Notes: generated from the sequence alone by a model not told the origin. A DNA stretch of 6,734 bases from Flavobacterium sp. (GCA_027483785.1 JAIXTU010000048.1:1-6734), one strand, 5' to 3'; positions 1 to 6,734 are shown, counted from the stretch's first letter. Program-made: numbers and translations.

Positions 1-94
1 CAACAAAAGTGTGTGAGAGCGGTTTTGATTAGGCGACCACCGGAAGCCCTACACAAAAGCAGCACGAACCGCTTTTGTGCGTTTTTGTTGCAAC
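1..94. repeat. Nested inverted-repeat intergenic element, possible dispersed repeat, cut by window edge
   Basis: This non-coding stretch at the left edge contains several inverted repeats. CAACAAAA at 1-8 is matched by TTTTGTTG at 83-90. AGCGGTT at 18-24 is matched by AACCGCT at 67-73. CACAAAAGC at 52-60 is matched by GCTTTTGTG at 71-79 with a 10-base loop. A perfect palindrome GTTGCAAC lies at 87-94. The pairings share bases, so they are alternative rather than simultaneous folds. The stretch is visibly richer in G+C than the A/T-rich gaps elsewhere in the window, and no recognisable protein was found across it. It resembles the repeated intergenic elements scattered through many flavobacterial genomes, but that resemblance is from memory and copy number cannot be seen here. 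It could instead belong to a gene or RNA starting beyond the window. Confidence 0.4.
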
Positions 95-122
95 GAACAG
101 CGCGAAATGCCGCCCAAATAAA

Positions 123-161
123 AAAAACCGGTTATCAAATTTAGATTGAAAACCGGTTTTT
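123..161 (-). terminator. Intrinsic terminator of the KUP transporter gene, possibly bidirectional
   Basis: An 11-bp perfect stem, AAAAACCGGTT at 123-133 and AACCGGTTTTT at 151-161, encloses a 17-base loop in which TCAA (135-138) can also pair with TTGA (146-149). Read on the minus strand, the hairpin comes 30 bases after the stop codon of the potassium transporter gene and runs into a U-rich tail (the A run from 127 down to 121). The A/T ends of the stem also give a T run on the plus strand, so it could stop transcription arriving from the left as well. Confidence 0.88.
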
Positions 162-191
162 CAGTATTATTTTCAAAGTAAGTTGAGTAAC

Positions 192-2165
192 TTATTCGAT
201 GCGCTTCATGCAAATTTTTTCCGGCGGATGCAACACCAACGGGAATTTTTCTACCTTCACCGAACTGCTGTCTAAACCAAAACCGCCTTCTTCGCTCAAG
301 CTCAGCTTTTTCAAGAAGAAATACGAATTCATAATCAGCTTTTCGTACCACAATAAATCGCTGTCGTTCGATAAGAACTTCTCGGATAACACGAATTTGA
401 AGTCGCCAATAATGTTGTTGCGATTCAACGATTCGTAACGGCTGCGGATATCGACCTCGCCGTTTGCCACCATATTTTTCACCACTTCTTTAAACATGAT
501 GTTGATTTTAGTAGGCTCGCGGAAACCGAGGTTGAAATCGATTCGAATAACGTCGCCTTCTAAAATATGCGTTACCTTATACTCGGTTTTGTACGGTTCG
601 TTTAAGATATTCACGTGCAAAAACCAATACATATCGGCGCGCTTCGGACGTTTTTCAAAAATAGAATACACCACCTTTTCTTCAATCTCATCTACGCGAC
701 TCGCATTGGTTAAATACACCAAATGCGTGGCGTATTTCGGAATGGATAAATCAACGCTTAACTCGCGCAACATCTGACTGTAATCGCCAATTTGCACCAT
801 TTTCGTATAGTTCTTGCTGATTTTCTTCGCGCGGAACCAAATACTCATTATCGCAATCAAAACTACCGCGATGATTAAGGTTACGAAACCGCCTTCGGCA
901 AATTTCACTACGTTGGCAGCCAAAAACGAACCTTCAATGATCAGATATAAGGTAATAAGCGGCACGTAAATGTACCAGGCTACGCGTTTTAAAATCAGGT
1001 AGTAATTGAGGAGAACGGTTGTCATGATCATACACAACACAATCGCCAAACCGTAAGCGTGTTCCATGGCGCTCGACTCTTCGAAATACAATACAATGCC
1101 GATACATCCCAACAATAAAAGCCAGTTGATGCTTGGTATGTACAATTGTCCTTTTAAATCGGTTGGATATTTAATGCGCACTTTAGGCCAAAAGTTCAAA
1201 CGCATTGCTTCGTTGATAAGCGTAAACGATCCGCTAATCAAGGCTTGCGAAGCGATAACGGCTGCCAAAGTTGCAATGACAACGCCAATGGGTTGGAACC
1301 AATCGGGCATAATCATGTAAAACGGATTCGGATTTGACGCTCCCATTGAACGCAGCGTACTGCCTTCGTGGTCGATTAGAAAAGCCGCTTGTCCAAAATA
1401 ATTGAGCAACAAAGCCGATTTAACAAAGATCCAACTGATGCGAATGTTTTTTCTGCCGCAATGTCCCATGTCCGAATACAAGGCCTCAGCTCCTGTGGTA
1501 CAAAGGAATACAAATCCGAGAACGAAAAATCCTTCTGGGTTTATACCTTCGGGAGCTACCAAAATATGATAGGCGTAGTACGGATTAATGGCTTTTAAAA
1601 CGCCCCAATTGTCTGAAATTTGAATGATTCCAAGCGTTGCTAACATTCCGAACCAAATCATCATTACCGGACTGAAAAAGCGTCCAACTAAACGGGTTCC
1701 AAATTGTTGGATGGTGAATAAAACGCACAAAATTCCAATTACAATCGGTACTGTGTTTATGGAAGGGTAGAAGTTCTTGACTCCCTCAACTGCCGAAGAA
1801 ACCGAAATCGGTGGCGTGATGATACCGTCGGCAAGTAGCGCCGATCCACCAATGATTGCCGGAACGATTAACCATTTGATTTTCGTTCGCTTAACCAATG
1901 CGTACAAGGCAAAAATTCCGCCCTCACCGTGGTTGTCGGCATTTAGCGTTAAAATTACGTACTTTAAGGTTGTTTGTAACGTTAAGGTCCAAAAAACCAA
2001 CGAAATACCGCCTAAAACTAAGTCTACATTTATTGGATTATCAAGCCCAACGATGGCTTTCATTACGTAAAGTGGAGAGGTTCCGATATCGCCGTAAATA
2101 ATCCCTAAACTGACGAGAAGCCCGCCAATTGTCCACTTACTGTGGAGATCTTTGCTTGCGCTCAT
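192..2165 (-). CDS. kup: KUP/HAK/KT-family low-affinity potassium uptake transporter
   Basis: This is an inner-membrane K+ uptake protein of the KUP family, thought to be a K+/H+ symporter. The 657-residue product has about the usual family length. The signature GDIGTSPLY is at residues 25-33 in the first membrane segment. Two further conserved blocks are DGIITPPISVSSAVEG (113-128) and GAEALYSDMGHCG (225-237). Acidic residues D26, E127 and E227 match positions implicated in K+ transport by E. coli Kup. I count about twelve hydrophobic segments between residues 13 and 443, followed by a cytoplasmic C-terminal domain of about 210 residues ending in a family-like VEKFPLVLHPPEK motif. The ATG start leaves a complete N-terminus directly before the first membrane segment. 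The gene has its own promoter box just upstream and a strong terminator downstream, so it is probably monocistronic, although read-through from the helicase gene is possible. No frameshift or missing motif is seen. Confidence 0.97.
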   Translation of the reverse strand: MSASKDLHSKWTIGGLLVSLGIIYGDIGTSPLYVMKAIVGLDNPINVDLVLGGISLVFWTLTLQTTLKYVILTLNADNHGEGGIFALYALVKRTKIKWLIVPAIIGGSALLADGIITPPISVSSAVEGVKNFYPSINTVPIVIGILCVLFTIQQFGTRLVGRFFSPVMMIWFGMLATLGIIQISDNWGVLKAINPYYAYHILVAPEGINPEGFFVLGFVFLCTTGAEALYSDMGHCGRKNIRISWIFVKSALLLNYFGQAAFLIDHEGSTLRSMGASNPNPFYMIMPDWFQPIGVVIATLAAVIASQALISGSFTLINEAMRLNFWPKVRIKYPTDLKGQLYIPSINWLLLLGCIGIVLYFEESSAMEHAYGLAIVLCMIMTTVLLNYYLILKRVAWYIYVPLITLYLIIEGSFLAANVVKFAEGGFVTLIIAVVLIAIMSIWFRAKKISKNYTKMVQIGDYSQMLRELSVDLSIPKYATHLVYLTNASRVDEIEEKVVYSIFEKRPKRADMYWFLHVNILNEPYKTEYKVTHILEGDVIRIDFNLGFREPTKINIMFKEVVKNMVANGEVDIRSRYESLNRNNIIGDFKFVLSEKFLSNDSDLLWYEKLIMNSYFFLKKLSLSEEGGFGLDSSSVKVEKFPLVLHPPEKICMKRIE

Positions 2166-2182
2166 TGCAAAAAATTATCTCG

Positions 2183-2190
2183 CAAAATTA
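2183..2190 (-). promoter_or_regulatory. Bacteroidota-type -7 promoter box for kup
   Basis: Read on the minus strand this is TAATTTTG, matching the TAnnTTTG -7 consensus of the Bacteroidota primary sigma factor. It ends 17 bases before the kup ATG, so the predicted leader is only about 10 bases, A/T-rich and without a Shine-Dalgarno sequence, as is common in this phylum. No convincing TTG -33 element is seen at the usual spacing of about 19 bases, so the call rests on the -7 box and its position. Confidence 0.6.
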
Positions 2191-2289
2191 AGATTTTTTT
2201 AGCAATGCGACATCGATTTAGTGTAGTTGTTTTTTGAACGTTTTTAAGACAGCGTTCTTTGTATTTCGAAAAGCAACTTTATGCCTGTT

Positions 2290-3537
2290 TTAATACCAGC
2301 GCTTCTTGTTTTTCTTGCTGGTTGTTGATTTCCGACTTTTGGAAGTTGCTTTATTTGTAGCGTTATTAGCAACTGGAGTTTCCACACGTTCGGCGCCAAT
2401 CCAGGGCCACGGATGGTCTTTGATTTCAGTAACCGCAGCACGTGTCAGTTTAATGATGTCTTTCCAATACGGCTCTTCGTCGCGACCACAAAAGCTAATA
2501 GCTGTTCCTTCTTTTCCGGCACGTCCGGTTCGGCCAATGCGGTGCACGTAGGTTTCGGGAATATTCGGTAAATCAAAATTGATGACAAACGGCAGCGCAT
2601 CTATGTCAATTCCACGTGCGGCAATATCGGTGGCAACTAAAACGCCAACGCTTTTGTTTTTGAAGGCTTCCAACACACGTTGTCTGGCCGACTGCGATTT
2701 ATCGCCGTGAATGGCCTCAGCCTCAACGCCTTTTTTCTTTAAAGAACGCACGATATTGTCGGCACCGTGCTTTGTTCGGCTAAACACCAAAACATCGCTT
2801 AAACCGCGATTGCGGATCAAATGGTAAAGCAAATTTCGTTTTTCGGTTTTATCCACGAAGTAAATTTCCTGATTGATACGCTCAACCGTCGACGATACTG
2901 GATTTACCGTAACGTGTTTCGGCTGATTTAGAAAATCTTCTGCCAAAGCGCGAATTTCCATAGGCATCGTTGCCGAAAACAGTAACGTCTGGCGGTTATT
3001 TGGCGTAAGCTTCACAATTTTCTTGACGTCGTTAATAAAACCCATGTCTAACATTTGATCGGCTTCGTCGAGAACTAAAATGTGTAACTGGCTTAAGTCG
3101 ATAAATCCTTGTTTTTCCAAATCAAGTAAACGTCCGGGCGTTGCCACCAATACTTCGGTTCCACGTTTTAGTTGATCAACTTGTGGGATTTGCGATACGC
3201 CGCCAAATATGGTTGTGGTGCGAACGCGTGTGTATTGCCCCAACGATTTGAACGACTCTTCAATTTGTAGCGCTAATTCTCTTGTTGGCGTTACAATAAG
3301 CGTGCGAATATTGTTGTGTTTTTTGCCAACGCCGGGCATTTTTTGAATGTAATCGATAATTGGAATCGCAAAAGCGGCTGTTTTTCCCGTTCCGGTTTGT
3401 GCACAACCTACTAAATCGCTTCCAGAAGCCACAATAGGAATGGCTTGTTGTTGAATGGGTGTAGGTGTTTGAAAGTTTAAATCGGCTAAAGCGCGTTGTA
3501 TATTTGGAGAAATATCGAAGTCTGAAAATGAAGTCAT
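2290..3537 (-). CDS. DEAD-box ATP-dependent RNA helicase, RhlE-like
   Basis: This is a cytoplasmic ATP-dependent RNA helicase that remodels RNA duplexes; RhlE-type members are linked to ribosome assembly, RNA decay and cold growth. All core motifs are intact in the 415 residues. They are the Q motif (PTPIQ, 25-29), motif I AQTGTGKT (46-53), Ia PTRELA (84-89), GG (112-113), Ib TPGR (133-136), II DEAD (157-160), III SAT (188-190), IV VFSRTK (251-256), V ATDIAARGID (302-311) and VI HRIGRTGRAG (332-341). The two RecA-like domains span roughly 20-205 and 225-365. A short Lys/Ser/Thr-rich tail (about 394-415, ending KKRWY) probably binds RNA non-specifically. The ATG start fits the usual N-terminus, with the F-x-x-F/GF segment just after it. 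A promoter box lies just upstream. The assignment to the RhlE subgroup is by general resemblance, so other DEAD-box names remain possible. Confidence 0.96.
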   Translation of the reverse strand: MTSFSDFDISPNIQRALADLNFQTPTPIQQQAIPIVASGSDLVGCAQTGTGKTAAFAIPIIDYIQKMPGVGKKHNNIRTLIVTPTRELALQIEESFKSLGQYTRVRTTTIFGGVSQIPQVDQLKRGTEVLVATPGRLLDLEKQGFIDLSQLHILVLDEADQMLDMGFINDVKKIVKLTPNNRQTLLFSATMPMEIRALAEDFLNQPKHVTVNPVSSTVERINQEIYFVDKTEKRNLLYHLIRNRGLSDVLVFSRTKHGADNIVRSLKKKGVEAEAIHGDKSQSARQRVLEAFKNKSVGVLVATDIAARGIDIDALPFVINFDLPNIPETYVHRIGRTGRAGKEGTAISFCGRDEEPYWKDIIKLTRAAVTEIKDHPWPWIGAERVETPVANNATNKATSKSRKSTTSKKNKKRWY

Positions 3538-3556
3538 AAATTATTTTAAATCGTTG

Positions 3557-3564
3557 CAAAGCTA
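3557..3564 (-). promoter_or_regulatory. Bacteroidota-type -7 promoter box for the DEAD-box helicase
   Basis: On the minus strand the sequence is TAGCTTTG, an exact TAnnTTTG match ending 19 bases before the helicase ATG. The predicted leader is about a dozen bases, almost entirely A and T, with no Shine-Dalgarno sequence. A clear TTG -33 element at standard spacing is not visible. The box lies between the fumarylacetoacetase terminator and the helicase start, which supports independent transcription of the helicase gene. Confidence 0.6.
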
Positions 3565-3636
3565 CAACATAAATAATGGATGCATTTTTATTTGAATTTT
3601 TTGCTAGTAAAGAGTTGTTTTATAATGTATTAAACA

Positions 3637-3672
3637 AAAAATCAGCTTTCGCAGAACGTAAAGCTGATTTTT
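3637..3672 (-). terminator. Intrinsic terminator of the fumarylacetoacetase gene
   Basis: A 13-bp perfect stem, AAAAATCAGCTTT at 3637-3649 and AAAGCTGATTTTT at 3660-3672, encloses a 10-base loop. It sits 22 bases after the fumarylacetoacetase stop codon on the minus strand. The transcript then runs into a U tract, with further U-rich sequence following. It isolates this gene from the helicase gene downstream. Confidence 0.9.
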
Positions 3673-3694
3673 AAAGAACGTCGGTTTAAGGAAC

Positions 3695-4978
3695 TTAGCT
3701 TCTTACGAAAGGCGGTAGGAGTTTCGAGGAAACTTCTCCAAATCCGATGCGCACATCGGCATTTTTACAAAAACCTTTCATAATTACCGTGTCGTTGTCG
3801 TTAATAAATTTACGTTCGGTTCCGTCGTTTAATTTAATCGGATTTTTTCCGCCCCAGGTTAATTCCAACATCGATCCGAACGAATCGGGCGTTGGTCCCG
3901 AAATCGTTCCGCTTCCCATCATATCACCCGAATTTACGCGGCAACCGTTAGATGTGTGGTGCGCCAATTGCTGACACATCGACCAGTACATATATTTAAA
4001 ATTCGACTGGCAAACCACAGTACTTTCAGCGTTTTCGGGTTTTATTTCAACAGTTAGGTTAATATCGAATGCATGTTTTCCCTTTTGTTGCAAGTAGGGC
4101 AGAGGCGTTGGGTCTTGTTTTGGTCCTTTGGTTCGGAATGGTTCTAATGCGTCCATGGTGACAATCCACGGTGAAATGGAAGTCGCAAAATTCTTCGCCA
4201 AGAACGGTCCTAGCGGAACGTATTCCCATTTCTGGATATCACGGGCGCTCCAATCGTTGAGCAAAACCATTCCAAAAATGTAATCTTCGGCTTCATGCAC
4301 CGGAATATTCTCGCCCATAATGTTGGCATCGGTTGTTATAAATGCCATTTCTAATTCGAAATCTATGGTCCTGCTTGCGCCAAAAAGAGGCGTGTTTTCG
4401 CCAGCTGGCAAAGTTTGTCCCATCGGCCTGTGTACTGGAATTCCGCTCGGAACAATACTCGAACTTCTTCCATGGTAACCAACCGGAATATGAAGCCAGT
4501 TTGGCAACAAGGCATTTTCAGGATCGCGGAACATTTTTCCGACGTTTGTAGCGTGCTCGCGACTCGAATAGAAGTCGGTATAATCGCCAATTTGTACCGG
4601 CAATTGCATTTCAACATCTGAAATATGGTAAATAACTTGTGCTTTATCTTCTTCGTTATCGCGAAGTTCTGGATTGTTTTCTTCGAAAATATCCGCAATT
4701 CTGTTACGTACCAAACGCCATGTTTTCTTACCATCACTAATAAAATCATTGAGTGTGTCTTGCATAAACATATCGTCGGTAAGTTCTATACCTTCAAAAT
4801 AATTCATAGCTTGAAGCGCACCCAAATCAATGGCATAATCTCCAATACGTGTACCGATGGTTATCACATCGTCTTTGGTAAGAAATACACCAAACGGAAT
4901 GTTCTGAATTGGGAAGTCGCTCTCGGCATCGACTTTTAGCCATGATTTTCTTTTCGGATTGTTTGCTGTAATGGGCAT
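3695..4978 (-). CDS. fahA: Fumarylacetoacetase (fumarylacetoacetate hydrolase)
   Basis: This enzyme hydrolyses 4-fumarylacetoacetate to fumarate and acetoacetate (EC 3.7.1.2), the last step of tyrosine breakdown through homogentisate, in the cytoplasm. Numbering from the chosen start gives 427 residues, close to the usual 420 or so. The N-terminal SH3-like domain covers roughly 1-125 and the catalytic beta-roll domain the rest. Residues matching the mouse active site are present: D135, Y137 and H142 in the DYTDFYSSREHATNVG block, R151, Y168, metal ligands E208, E210 and D242, then R246, Q249, K262 and T266, and E372 in GSMLEL. A longer reading frame could begin at a TTG at 5003-5005. That codon lies inside the promoter box, so the ATG at 4976-4978, giving the family-like MPITANNPKRKSWL, is preferred. 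No other tyrosine-pathway gene is in the window, so this gene appears to stand apart from any homogentisate operon. Confidence 0.96.
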   Translation of the reverse strand: MPITANNPKRKSWLKVDAESDFPIQNIPFGVFLTKDDVITIGTRIGDYAIDLGALQAMNYFEGIELTDDMFMQDTLNDFISDGKKTWRLVRNRIADIFEENNPELRDNEEDKAQVIYHISDVEMQLPVQIGDYTDFYSSREHATNVGKMFRDPENALLPNWLHIPVGYHGRSSSIVPSGIPVHRPMGQTLPAGENTPLFGASRTIDFELEMAFITTDANIMGENIPVHEAEDYIFGMVLLNDWSARDIQKWEYVPLGPFLAKNFATSISPWIVTMDALEPFRTKGPKQDPTPLPYLQQKGKHAFDINLTVEIKPENAESTVVCQSNFKYMYWSMCQQLAHHTSNGCRVNSGDMMGSGTISGPTPDSFGSMLELTWGGKNPIKLNDGTERKFINDNDTVIMKGFCKNADVRIGFGEVSSKLLPPFVRS

Positions 4979-5002
4979 AGAATTTTTATTGAGATGTGCT
5001 TT

Positions 5003-5010
5003 CAAATGTA
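5003..5010 (-). promoter_or_regulatory. Bacteroidota-type -7 promoter box for fumarylacetoacetase
   Basis: On the minus strand the sequence is TACATTTG, an exact TAnnTTTG match ending 24 bases before the preferred ATG. It predicts a transcript start near 4996 and a leader of roughly 18 bases. The final TTG of the box is the alternative upstream start codon. An mRNA made from this promoter would not contain that codon, which decides the start in favour of the ATG at 4978. Confidence 0.62.
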
Positions 5011-5042
5011 TTATTTCTTACCAATTAAAAAAACCAAATTCG

Positions 5043-5050
5043 TACTTTTG
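5043..5050 (+). promoter_or_regulatory. Bacteroidota-type -7 promoter box for glyA(-miaE)
   Basis: The sequence TACTTTTG matches TAnnTTTG and ends 23 bases before the glyA ATG, giving a predicted A/T-rich leader of about 17 bases without a Shine-Dalgarno sequence. It faces away from the fumarylacetoacetase box at 5003-5010 with 32 bases between them, so each promoter's -33 region falls in the shared spacer. The spacer contains an A-rich run (5028-5034) but no clear TTG at the ideal distance for glyA. Confidence 0.62.
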
Positions 5051-5073
5051 AGCACAATAAAATTTTAGCTGTT

Positions 5074-6348
5074 ATGCAACAAGATCGTGAGATTTTCGAT
5101 TTGATTATGGATGAGCAAGACCGTCAGCTGCACGGTATCGAATTAATTGCTTCAGAAAACTTTGTAAGCGACCAAGTTATGGAAGCTGCAGGTTCTTGTT
5201 TGACCAATAAATATGCAGAAGGATATCCCGGAAAACGCTATTACGGCGGTTGCGAAGTAGTCGACATCGTCGAACAAATTGCCATCGATCGTGCGAAAAC
5301 CCTGTTCGGTGCTGCTTACGCAAACGTGCAACCGCACTCAGGTTCTCAAGCAAACACCGCTGTTTATGCAGCTTGCTTGCAACCGGGCGATAAAATTTTA
5401 GGTTTCGACCTTTCGCACGGCGGACATTTAACGCATGGTTCGCCAGTTAATTTCTCCGGAAAACTGTATAAACCTGCGTTTTATGGTGTAGAAGCTGAAA
5501 CAGGGCAATTCGATTACAATAAAATCGAAGAAATTGCCATGCGCGAACAGCCTAAAATGATTATCGCTGGTGCTTCGGCATACACACGCGATATGGATTT
5601 CAAGCGTTTTAGAGAAATTGCCGATGCTTGTGGCGCACTTTTGTTGGGCGATATTTCACATCCATCCGGTTTGATTGCTAAAGGATTGCTTAACGATCCG
5701 ATTCCGCATTGTCATATCGTAACCACAACAACACACAAAACCTTACGAGGTCCGCGTGGTGGTATGATTATGATGGGACAAGATTTTGAAAATCCGTTTG
5801 GACTTAAAACACCAAAAGGCGATTTAAAAATGATGTCGAATTTATTGGATTTAGCTGTATTTCCAGGAAACCAAGGAGGACCGTTAATGCACATCATTGC
5901 TGCTAAAGCGGTTGCATTTGGCGAAGCATTAACCGATGAATTTTTTAGATATACGCTACAAGTGCAACGAAATGCAAAGGAAATGGCGCGTTGTTTTGTA
6001 GAAAAAGGTTATCATTTGATTTCGGGTGGAACGGATAATCACATGATGCTTATCGATTTGCGAAACAAAAACATCACCGGCAAGCAAGCTGAAAATGCGC
6101 TAGTAAAAGCTGAAATTACAGTCAATAAAAATATGGTTCCGTTCGATGACAAATCGCCGTTTATCACTTCCGGTATTAGAATCGGAACGCCAGCTATTAC
6201 CACACGTGGTTTGGTAGAGTCGGATATGAGCATTATTGTTGATTTGATCGATCGCGTAATCATGAATCATGAAAATGAAGCCGTTTTGGAAGCTGTCGCA
6301 GACGAAGTAAATGAAATGATGAGCGAAAGAGCCATGTTTGTATTTTAA
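5074..6348 (+). CDS. glyA: Serine hydroxymethyltransferase
   Basis: This is a PLP-dependent cytoplasmic enzyme that interconverts serine plus tetrahydrofolate with glycine plus 5,10-methylene-tetrahydrofolate (EC 2.1.2.1), the main source of one-carbon units for purine, thymidylate and methionine synthesis. The 424-residue length is typical (E. coli GlyA has 417). Visible landmarks are the N-terminal ELIASENF (23-30), the KYAEGYPGKRYYGG substrate and folate region (46-59), NVQPHSGSQAN (84-94), the PLP-contacting D193 and H196 in GDISHPSGL, and the Schiff-base lysine K222 in TTTTHKTLRGPRGG. The block VFPGNQGGP follows, and the C-terminal small domain holds TSGIRIGTPAITTRG. The segment after K222 (about 233-256) seems somewhat longer than in E. 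coli, as I recall for Bacteroidota enzymes. The ATG gives the expected N-terminus, and miaE follows after 12 bases. All key residues are intact. Confidence 0.98.
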   Translation: MQQDREIFDLIMDEQDRQLHGIELIASENFVSDQVMEAAGSCLTNKYAEGYPGKRYYGGCEVVDIVEQIAIDRAKTLFGAAYANVQPHSGSQANTAVYAACLQPGDKILGFDLSHGGHLTHGSPVNFSGKLYKPAFYGVEAETGQFDYNKIEEIAMREQPKMIIAGASAYTRDMDFKRFREIADACGALLLGDISHPSGLIAKGLLNDPIPHCHIVTTTTHKTLRGPRGGMIMMGQDFENPFGLKTPKGDLKMMSNLLDLAVFPGNQGGPLMHIIAAKAVAFGEALTDEFFRYTLQVQRNAKEMARCFVEKGYHLISGGTDNHMMLIDLRNKNITGKQAENALVKAEITVNKNMVPFDDKSPFITSGIRIGTPAITTRGLVESDMSIIVDLIDRVIMNHENEAVLEAVADEVNEMMSERAMFVF

Positions 6349-6360
6349 AGAAATTAAAGT

Positions 6361-6734
6361 ATGTCGATGATGCGCTTGCAAATGCCAACTGATCCGCGTT
6401 GGGTTGATATTGCATACGAGAATATTGAAGAAATTTTAACCGATCACGCTTGGTGCGAACAAAAGGCGGCATCGAACGCAATTACTATTATCACGATCAA
6501 TTCTGAGTATCAGGATTTAGTGACCGATATGTTGCGCGTGGCCAAAGAAGAAATTGATCATTTTGAACAAGTTCACGAATTGATTAAAAAACGCGGATTT
6601 ACATTAGGTCGGGAAAAGAAAGACGATTACGTGGGTGAACTTGCCAAATACATGAAGCAACAAAATAACGGAAGCCGAATTTCGGGTTTTGTAGAGCGTA
6701 TGCTGTTTTCTGCGATGATCGAAGCCCGCAGTTG
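6361..6734 (+). CDS. miaE: tRNA-(ms2io6A)-hydroxylase MiaE, N-terminal part, cut by window end
   Basis: The frame begins MSMMRLQMPTDPRWVDIAYE and stays open for 124 codons to the end of the window, where the gene is cut. It matches the ferritin-like non-haem di-iron enzyme MiaE, which uses O2 to hydroxylate the isopentenyl-type side chain of ms2i6A at position 37 of tRNAs reading U-starting codons. Likely iron ligands are E33 in AWCEQKAA, E64 and H67 in KEEIDHFEQVH, and E121 in SAMIEARS. The second ExxH helix lies beyond the edge. The family is about 190-200 residues, so roughly a third is missing. The first ATG is chosen because it leaves only 12 bases after the glyA stop and gives the usual N-terminus; ATGs at codons 3, 4 and 8 are possible alternatives. 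With no terminator or promoter box in the gap, it is probably co-transcribed with glyA. Confidence 0.93.
   Translation, partial: MSMMRLQMPTDPRWVDIAYENIEEILTDHAWCEQKAASNAITIITINSEYQDLVTDMLRVAKEEIDHFEQVHELIKKRGFTLGREKKDDYVGELAKYMKQQNNGSRISGFVERMLFSAMIEARS

Noticed and set aside
1..90. A tRNA or other standard RNA gene at the left edge, suggested by the G+C-richer stems
   Set aside because: No cloverleaf, T-loop GTTCGANTC-like sequence or acceptor stem can be formed, and the stems are mutually exclusive.
49..351. A 100-codon minus-strand open frame running out of the kup 3' end through the terminator
   Set aside because: It overlaps kup in another frame, crosses the terminator hairpin and has no recognisable domain or promoter box, so it is most likely a shadow frame.
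1777..2070. A 97-codon plus-strand open frame antisense to kup
   Set aside because: It is antisense to the conserved membrane region of kup, lacks a promoter box or any family motif, and is explained by codon composition of the real gene.
2236..2257. Inverted repeat GAACG/CGTTC as a terminator for the helicase gene
   Set aside because: The stem is only 5 bp and is followed by A-rich, not U-rich, RNA on the helicase strand, so it does not look like an intrinsic terminator.
4363..4749. A 128-codon minus-strand open frame inside fumarylacetoacetase
   Set aside because: It lies wholly within a well-supported gene on the same strand in a different frame and its protein resembles nothing known to me.
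1..6734. A novel defence, mobile or biosynthetic system
   Set aside because: All intergenic gaps are short and every long gene is an intact member of a well-known housekeeping family. There is no transposase, integrase, CRISPR repeat or unknown gene cluster.

Overview
The window looks like a stretch of core chromosome from a member of the Bacteroidota, most probably an aerobic Flavobacteriia-type bacterium. Three things support this. The protein sequences resemble flavobacterial versions of their families. Genes lack Shine-Dalgarno sequences and have short A/T-rich leaders. All four intergenic starts carry a TAnnTTTG box, the -7 element of the Bacteroidota primary sigma factor. I see no transposase, phage gene, CRISPR array or defence system, and no novel multi-gene system.

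Layout. Positions 1-120 are non-coding as far as visible and hold nested inverted repeats resembling a dispersed intergenic repeat. A strong hairpin terminator (123-161) follows. Three genes are on the minus strand, each with its own promoter box: a KUP-family potassium uptake transporter (192-2165), a RhlE-like DEAD-box RNA helicase (2290-3537) and fumarylacetoacetase (3695-4978, with a terminator at 3637-3672). From a divergent promoter region (about 4979-5073) the plus strand carries glyA, serine hydroxymethyltransferase (5074-6348). Twelve bases later comes the 5' part of a tRNA-(ms2io6A)-hydroxylase gene, miaE, cut by the window end.

How the genes relate. They are mostly independent housekeeping functions: K+ homeostasis, RNA remodelling, the last step of tyrosine/homogentisate breakdown, one-carbon metabolism and tRNA position-37 modification. 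The tight glyA-miaE spacing suggests co-transcription. The fumarylacetoacetase and glyA promoters are back to back, with -7 boxes only 32 bp apart, so their upstream regions overlap. MiaE uses O2, and the pathway feeding fumarylacetoacetase contains O2-dependent steps, which fits an aerobic organism.
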